Both the position numbers and the translations under genes were made by a program. The notes beneath the pieces are model-generated. The model was not told the DNA's origin. It searched no databases and saw nothing but the letters and a program-made list of their open reading frames with translations. From Bryum argenteum (Eukaryota > Streptophyta > Bryopsida > Bryales > Bryaceae): a DNA stretch of 64,000 bases. The stretch is from the NCBI GenBank assembly GCA_037043015.1, contig CM073326.1, forward strand, positions 992,001 to 1,056,000. Reading direction: 5' to 3'. The number at the start of each line of letters is the position of its first letter. Within the stretch, counting starts at the first letter, position 1. This document shows, one piece after another, positions 57,481 to 64,000 of this stretch.

Positions 57481-58883
57481 ATAACAACTCTTAGTAAAAA
57501 TCAAATACAACTCATCAATTGTCTCTGAACTCTTCAAAACTCTTCATGACGTGTATGCATGACCAAGGGACCTATCACAAATGATCGCCGCACAGACATA
57601 TGATAGTCGTTTAATAGTGTTTAGATAAAAGCACCAGTATAGGACATACTTAGACTTTTGGGACATGATAACTTTTGAGGACAAAAAGGTTCACAATATG
57701 AAGAACTTTTTTACTCAATGTAATTTGAATTTCCAAAATGCATAAGAGAACAAGAAAATACGCAATGTAAATCAAATTCGATCTCCAAATTTTGAGATAT
57801 CTTGCAATGTATTCTTTATTATAATTTCAACCTTCTATTGAGAAACGTCTTACATGTTTCGGGAAACAAGTCTTTTAGAGAGATAGTATCAAGAGATATT
57901 AATCAACGTTCAAATTTACTTTCTAGAAGAAAAAAAATAACCGTCAAACGTGCTCAAGAGTAAGGAAACAAGGAATGAGTAACTTTTTGATCTCAAAAAA
58001 CAACTGATAAATTTTGGAAATCCAGATAATGCTTTCTTCAACTTGTCTAATACAAGAGCGTTACCGTTCTATCTGATACCGCCTTATCCGGATATCATAT
58101 ACCACATACTACATCTTATTTTCATTCACTATGCCCATGTATTTTGCATTGTGTAATATAAATGTACATTGTGCACCATATGCTATACAAAATTATTTAT
58201 ATATTGGCTACACACCAAAGATATGGTTGAGCACTTATTAAACAACGACTAAGAGAAGCTCACAAACGACAAAGCCGCTCCAAAAGTCCTTTTGCCTTTG
58301 GCTCAAAATCCTAAAAGCAATCCTAAAAGCAAGACAAACATCATTCAACAAATGAGAATATGTTGACTACTTAGAGTCGAACATGAAATATTTATTGGCA
58401 AGTGCTTTGAACATGCACATATGATCTTGTAGGTTTTCAAATGAAATTGAGTCTCATGTAAATTACATGAGGTTTCCCCATCATACTAAGTAGATAATTC
58501 TTAGTGCTGACATATATTAAGTTAGTGATTGGTGCAAGAACTAATAAAAGAAATCTCACCTCATGATGAAACTAGGGACATTATGACCTTCTGATCAATC
58601 TTCATATATTCAACTAAAATTTATATATACATCTTAAAATGTCAAGTGCTAAAGGAAAAAAAGGAAGCATATTGGTTCCTATGCGGAAAAAAAAGGCAAG
58701 TCTTTCATAATATGTTAATTCAAGTTGACCTATACCTAAATCAAGATTAATTATATTTTTGTAGATACTCAATGAGATTAATACAAACCTCTAAATTTTT
58801 TTGAAACATGATAATATTATATTATAAAAATGTAAAGTTTGATTTAAGTCTAGTTGTATACTTACATATTTGAGATTATTCAG
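57481..58883. other. Intergenic, upstream of TTC29
   Basis: AT-rich; no gene recognised. An open 28-codon segment at 58884-58967 bounded by AG and GT could be an early TTC29 exon but does not match in phase. Confidence 0.4.
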
Positions 58884-59383
58884 TTTCGAAAGCCATCCGT
58901 TGCAAAAACGGCAATCAAATGTGGAAGTGCTATCATAAGAGGTTTCCAAAGTGTTGTCTACACTAATGTAAGCTCTGTATATATTCTATTCTAAGTGATA
59001 TGCTATATTTATGGTAATGAGTGAATTTAAAACTTACTACAGTAAAATTTTCACGACTAGCACTTCTATTGTAACTTCAATAGCTTACTTCTAAAGTTTA
59101 AAGAATATGTGCATACACTAAATATAGCTATGAAATACATTCTGAAACATCAATTGTCTTATCCACATTCAATGACAATATTGAATCTACTCTACTAGAT
59201 GAAACATAACCCTCAGCAAATTGTGTTTAGTTGGATATTGCAACAACAAAAGCAGACCTTGGTTTGACAGATATTAAAATTCATGTGTGGCAACAACTAG
59301 GCATTAAAATATTGAGTAACGGACATCCAAAAGCTTACATTGGTACGGTAGTCCTCAATATATATTAGGAGTATAAAGTACAG

Positions 59384-62300
59384 TATGTGAAGTTCATGAA
59401 TTGTTGGCTCATATTGGTATTGATCTCAATAGCAACTTCCGAATGTTGTGTGTAGAATTTTTTGAATTAACACACCAACCACAACCTCCTGCTCCTTCAC
59501 CTGACTATGTTGATCCAAAGGATGTTGTGGGAGCCAAACGAGTAAGCTATTAAGCTTTAGAATTGGATATCATATAAATTTGAACAAGCAGTATACATAT
59601 TGTGCTTAATGATCATGACTTCAGTGAGGATTTTCCCTACCATTTATTTCTAATTCTAAAGTAAATATGCATAAACTTGTTTCCTATAAAGAAAAAAGAA
59701 AATACTACGAAGAAGAAAACTGACCTTTTCTTTTCTTTTCTTGTCAACATCGTCAATTCTTCACAGAATACTTATGTCATTACAGAAATAAGTCTATAGT
59801 TACAGTTAATTGATGCAGATACACTCAATCCGCTCAAAACACACATGGAAAATGCTGAAATGGGACTTCGAGAAGGTGGGCAATTGGCACTCTCAATTTG
59901 ATAGTCTATTTTATTTCAGAGAAGGAACCTTCTCTATTTGATATCCCAAATTTCCATACAACATGTAAGTGGTTGAACTGATAATTGATATTTGATAATC
60001 ACATTAGATAAAATCTGAATCCGTCCATTGTTTCAAAAGATGTGAGACTTCAATATCTTTGCAATAGAAAACTATGAGAAAGTATTTTGGGCAAATTATG
60101 GAAGTGCCACACTTCTTGAAGAAGTTAAAGATGATAAACAAGCTTTATTCTACTTTTGGAGAGCATTTGGAGCAACGAACAAGACCAAAATTCCCGAACA
60201 TATTGCAAAGGTGCATGTAATATACTACTTGTACATGTTTCATTGATATTCTATGTGCTAGAGAACATCTGAGTCTACAGAATGTGGCACTTTTCAATCA
60301 CCCAAAAATTCACGTAGCTTATTGAGACTCACGAAGAATTAGAGTTTTACGTGAGATAGTATTGACCATTATTGGGCATTACAAAACTGTACTATGGGTA
60401 AAGTAATCGAATTTTTCTTCATCACTACTTCTTCTTCTGAGAAGTGATGGAGGACTTTCCATGACTGGTGGTATTTTTAAGCGATTATCAAACAAATTTA
60501 ACTCCTGAAGCTTTTTGCGACGACCCAATTAGAGATTTGGGTTTTGGTCAACTCAGATGAAGTAGCAAGCTTCACACTCTCATTTTCGAATCTCTATGGG
60601 TGTAGAAAATTTAACCCCTAAATTTCCTTGTGTTTTTGGAGCTTGAAACCTCAAAAAGTGCAATTTTGTACCTCTATGCACTCCCATGAATGTGAACGAG
60701 GTTTTATAACTCTTTTTAGACTTCCAAACATAGTATTTTACAAATAAGCCTATTTGTAATAATTGGTTCACAAATTGATCGTTGTATGTTTATCATTTGA
60801 AAGACCATAATATTCAAGATTTGTGCAAAAGTCTTACTGAAGATTCTAAAAACTTTGAAGCTTGCTCTTATAAAGCTTGAAGGTTGCCCTTGTAGAATTG
60901 GTGAACTTCTTAACTTTGCTTCCTTTGGAATTCAAATAGTGATTTGGTTAAGAACATATTCCCAAAAAGAAATCAAAAGAATCTTCAAAAAAAGAGTTTT
61001 TTTTTTTTTTTGTCTGCTTAGAGTGTGAAAATTGAAATTTTCACTAAAAACTCTAAAATTGGAATTTGACCTTACAATTTGTTACACACACTTCGGAGTA
61101 TATCATAGTATATAGTATAGTATGTCATTGTTAGAAATATGACATGCACTTCAGATATGTATCAATGATGAAAGCGTCCACGAATGATAGATGTAAGAAG
61201 AATATTCTTACTTTATACATTTGGTAAAGAGTTTGTGTACCTTCAAAATGTTGTGTAATTGAAAGCATGGATTATAAACATGACTTACGTGACATGATTT
61301 TCAAGCTTGTATCCTAGAATCACATGGAACTGATATGGATGTTGTGAATACATGAAAAAGGCAAGATTTGCTTTAGGAAGGGTTTACTGGAAATTGAAGA
61401 ATAGTCATCACGCAATTCAAAATTACGAGGATTTTATCGTAGTAGCAAAAAGCAACAAGAATATTGCTGGGACAGTGGAAGCTGCTGCAAACCTTTTAAA
61501 AGTATGATCCTGGGTGGATGTTGAAGCCTTTGTAAGCCTTGAGTTGGATAGAATTATGGACTTTTTCACATGCTTTGTGTTAGAAGTTCTTCTTACAAAA
61601 GCATGCTTCTTACAGATTCATATCAAATGTGGCGAACAATTCAAAGAGAATGACGATTTCCTGTCTAGTATAGAATGTTATGAAAGAGTAAGATTTCTCT
61701 TTCTTTCTTTCTAATACTTTACTCTAAGAATGAGAATTACTGCAAATTACACATAAATTTCTCTCAGGAAGACTGTCTCGTAAGCTCTGAGAATCCTTAG
61801 GATATGATCACATCTATTTCAAAGGTTGCACACAGAAAATGAGAGTGACATTTGATATACATTAATGAACAAATCAATCTGCAGCCTCATGAGTTTCTCT
61901 CTTCGGGTTCTTTTATGTGAAGAAAAATACAACTCTTCTGCATATTACTCTAGATCCGTTACCATATTTGCATTATATACAATACATAACAACACGAAAT
62001 GAATAATAGATTATGTTTCATTAGATTATGTTTGTATTACTTTTTTCGGCATGGTTTTTGTTTCCACGTGGACTACATTCAATCTCATAGCCACAAAGAT
62101 CTTGTAAATACTTCACCACTTAAATTCTTGAAACAGTGATCACATCCATGGTACTTTTCAGAAATGTACAAGCACAACCTTTTCAAGAAAACAAGTTGTT
62201 ATAATCATGATTCAATATGAAATGAATTGAATTGATATTGGATCCAGAAGTTTGCAGGCTTTAAAATCAGCTCTCTTAGCACAAAATTGGATAGAAGCTG

Positions 62301-62666
62301 GCGAAACGAGATATCAATTGGGATTGTTGTACATAAAGCTCAAAAATTATGATAAAGCTCTTCATTATCTCACTGAATTTAATAAGTATTGTGTGGAAGT
62401 GAAAGATTTGGTAATGCTACTCTTACTATTACTATGCTAGTCATAGTTTTTATTTACATGAAGTTTTTATTCCTCTTTATTGAGTAATGTATTGCTAAAA
62501 GAAATTTGATCAATGTTCAACTATTGTTGATTATTTATAGGTGGGCCAAGGTAAAGCTAATGCTGCCATGTCAGAAGTTTTTGAGGCACAAGAGCAAGCA
62601 TCTGATGCTGTTGCTCATATGGAGAAATACCTTAGCATTGTGGATAGCGTTGGCCTTCTTACCAAG
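59384..62666 (+). CDS. TTC29: TTC29-like axonemal TPR protein, 7 internal exons, both ends missing
   Basis: Exons: 59384-59541, 59806-59875, 60068-60210, 61361-61501, 61616-61687, 62258-62410, 62541-62666. Phases agree across all of them (about 287 residues). The order of segments matches animal TTC29 from memory: a VHELLAH...FRMLCVEFFEL region, a THMENAE segment, then a TPR array (ARFALGRVYWKLKNSHHAI; YQLGLLYIKLKNYDKALHYL; ANAAMSEVFEAQEQASDA). Animal TTC29 is about 475 aa and acts in sperm flagella, linked to intraflagellar transport and dynein. Here it implies motile male gametes. The start exons are unresolved; the 3' exons lie beyond 64000. The acceptor at 61361 has a weak pyrimidine tract. 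A generic TPR protein is the alternative, but co-linearity favours TTC29. Confidence 0.8.
60615..61085 (-). mobile_element. F2 fragment in a TTC29 intron
   Basis: TTAA at 60611-60614 followed by CCCCTAAATTTCCTTGTG, then F2 landmarks in reverse (GCTTGAAACCTC; AATTGGTGAACTTCTTAAC). The right terminus is missing. It contains a poly(T) run near 61000. Confidence 0.6.
61688..62257. other. TTC29 intron, nothing else seen
   Basis: AT-rich intron between the 61616-61687 and 62258-62410 exons; no repeat or gene recognised. Confidence 0.4.
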
Positions 62667-62881
62667 GTTGATACCTTTTATTGTGATGCACTTTATTTTT
62701 ACTTATATAGAATGTCTTCTTGTTACTAATATTAATATTCATCATGATTCAAAATGGAGGTTTATCAAGATTAATGTCATCACACCCAAAGCATATTAAT
62801 TATGCCACCATGAAAATATACTAAGATATATAACACATATTTGATGGGCTTTTTCCAAGCTTTTTCTCCTCTAACCCTTAA

Positions 62882-63193
62882 CCCCTAAAGATCCACGATG
62901 TTTTTGGAGCTTGAAATCCCAACACTAACCACTATGTACTAATGGGGGTACGTCCAATATTTTTGGAAATTTTTGATAATTTCAACCGTAGGATCTTGAA
63001 GTAGACTACCATGTGTAGTAGTGTGAAAATTTTCAACCGTAGGATCTTGAAGTAGACTACCATGTGTAGTAGTGTGAAAATTTTCAACCGTTGGATCATC
63101 ACTAGATGTGAGATCATAACATTTGAAGTTGACTGTAAATTTCTTTTTGCCTTGATGGTAAAAGCCGAATCGGTGGCCGTGGTCGTTTAGGGG
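62882..63193. mobile_element. Short TTAA element in a TTC29 intron (312 bp)
   Basis: TTAA at 62878-62881 and 63194-63197, with termini CCCCTAAAGATCCACG and CGTGGTCGTTTAGGGG (imperfect inverted). It contains a 51-bp tandem duplication and shares its right TTAA with the next element. Confidence 0.75.
62981..63090 (+). repeat. 51-bp tandem repeat, two full copies plus a partial
   Basis: Units starting TTCAACCGTAGGATCTTGAA at 62981 and 63032 and a diverged TTCAACCGTTGGATC at 63083. It lies inside the short TTAA element. Confidence 0.85.
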
Positions 63194-63197
63194 TTAA

Positions 63198-64000
63198 ACT
63201 CCCAAAATGTTGAAAACCGACGTTTTGGATGAAAGGTAGAAACTTTGGAGAGCCATAACTTCGTCATTCAGAGTCCGTTTTGGACAAAATTACTTTTTTT
63301 GGTACCAAATCAAGTCTACTTTGTGTCGTAAGAATCTCAGACCAATGTATGGAGTATGTTAAATGACATGCATTTCAATGAAGGGCATACAAACATTAGG
63401 CATGTTTTTACGATTTTACCATTGCAAACCAATTATGCAAAATCAATTTTAGTTTTTTATGAGTTCTTTACATGGATACGAGCTTATGATGACAGGTGAG
63501 AGGTGCTATCATTCCATCATCCACCATTGGATTTTTAAAATCTTATTTTTAAAAAAATAAAAAAATAAAAAAAATAAAAAATTGGGATGGGTTCTAATTC
63601 AAGTCTAGTTTAAGTGGTAGAAACATTGACCCAATCAAATGTGTTATGAAGATTAGGTCACAATTTGAGTGCAAGGTGTGTGGATTTGGGCTATTTTTCC
63701 TTTGAATTTTTTTTGACAATTTTCACCATTGCATGGCTATTATTTGAGCCAAGAATAATGTTTATCAAAAAAATTTGTACAATACCTAGTGTTATTAAGA
63801 TGAATTTTGAACAACTTCCTAATTGATGAATTTCTCATTGCAATAGGTTTGTGAGTAGCATCTCAACTTCAAAGTGAAAATGATGAAATTTTGTAGTCTA
63901 ATTTGAGTAGTAATATGTTATGATTTGACAATGTATGAGGTCTCACGACTCCCAATTTGTTCCACATGACCTAGAATAAGTGTATTACAAGATTGTACAG
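63198..64000 (+). mobile_element. F1 TTAA element, runs off the window
   Basis: Follows TTAA 63194-63197 with ACTCCCAAAATGTTGAAAAC, then GACGTTTTGGATGAAAGG, GAGCCATAACTTC and the F1 body in forward order through the CAAAGTGAAAATGATGAAAT tail. The right end is beyond 64000. Confidence 0.7.

Noticed and set aside
59253-59340. An open stretch resembling a TTC29 exon.
   Set aside because: No acceptor gives a phase compatible with both neighbouring exon candidates, and it does not align with TTC29.

Overview
The window looks like nuclear DNA of a land plant with swimming sperm (bryophyte, lycophyte, fern, cycad or Ginkgo type). Three host genes support this: a plant-type pyruvate decarboxylase, a plant-specific ARM/TPR protein, and TTC29, an axonemal TPR protein expected only where flagella are kept. 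All three have GT-AG introns whose phases agree across the exons. Two of the genes have long introns packed with transposable elements. The background is AT-rich. No rRNA, tRNA gene or CRISPR array was seen.

Layout. Positions 1-4376 hold no host gene: diverged direct repeats, a foldback, a CACTA-type MITE and a decayed LINE 3' end. Positions 4377-23732 are one Ty3/gypsy-type LTR retrotransposon, bounded by the 5-bp target duplication AGCAG and with almost identical LTRs. It sits inside an older TTAA-flanked element. It carries gag, a long PR-RT-RH-INT polyprotein and an extra 3' open reading frame. That extra frame is split by a 9.3-kb hAT-like element (13254-22545; 8-bp duplication AACTGGAC; termini CAGGGTTGTC). 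The hAT-like element has no transposase but contains about 2.55-kb inverted arms, three forward plus three inverted copies of a host repeat body, and arrays of a GCGACCG-containing motif. A separate 129-bp hAT MITE lies in the 3' LTR only.

Positions 23738-27524 hold more transposons, including a three-level nest of TTAA elements. The pyruvate decarboxylase gene occupies 27775-39058 (+, seven visible exons; the start exon is not found). Its 5-kb fourth intron is nearly all TTAA elements. Positions 39059-46330 are intergenic, with TTAA elements and a tRNA-derived SINE. The ARM/TPR gene is complete at 46331-49397 (-, five exons, 645 aa). Positions 50666-58883 contain a ribosomal protein S23 retropseudogene, a second CACTA-type foldback, tandem repeats and a broken retroelement-like region. 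The 3' part of the window (59384 onward, +) holds TTC29 exons; the gene runs past the right edge.

The recurring theme is a family of elements flanked by TTAA with termini CCCCTAAA...TTTAGGGG. There are at least a dozen copies of several sub-families. They nest in one another, abut while sharing one TTAA, and their body sequence is amplified inside the hAT-like element. TTAA duplication with CCC termini is the hallmark of piggyBac-type transposition; that assignment is inference, because no transposase is present here.
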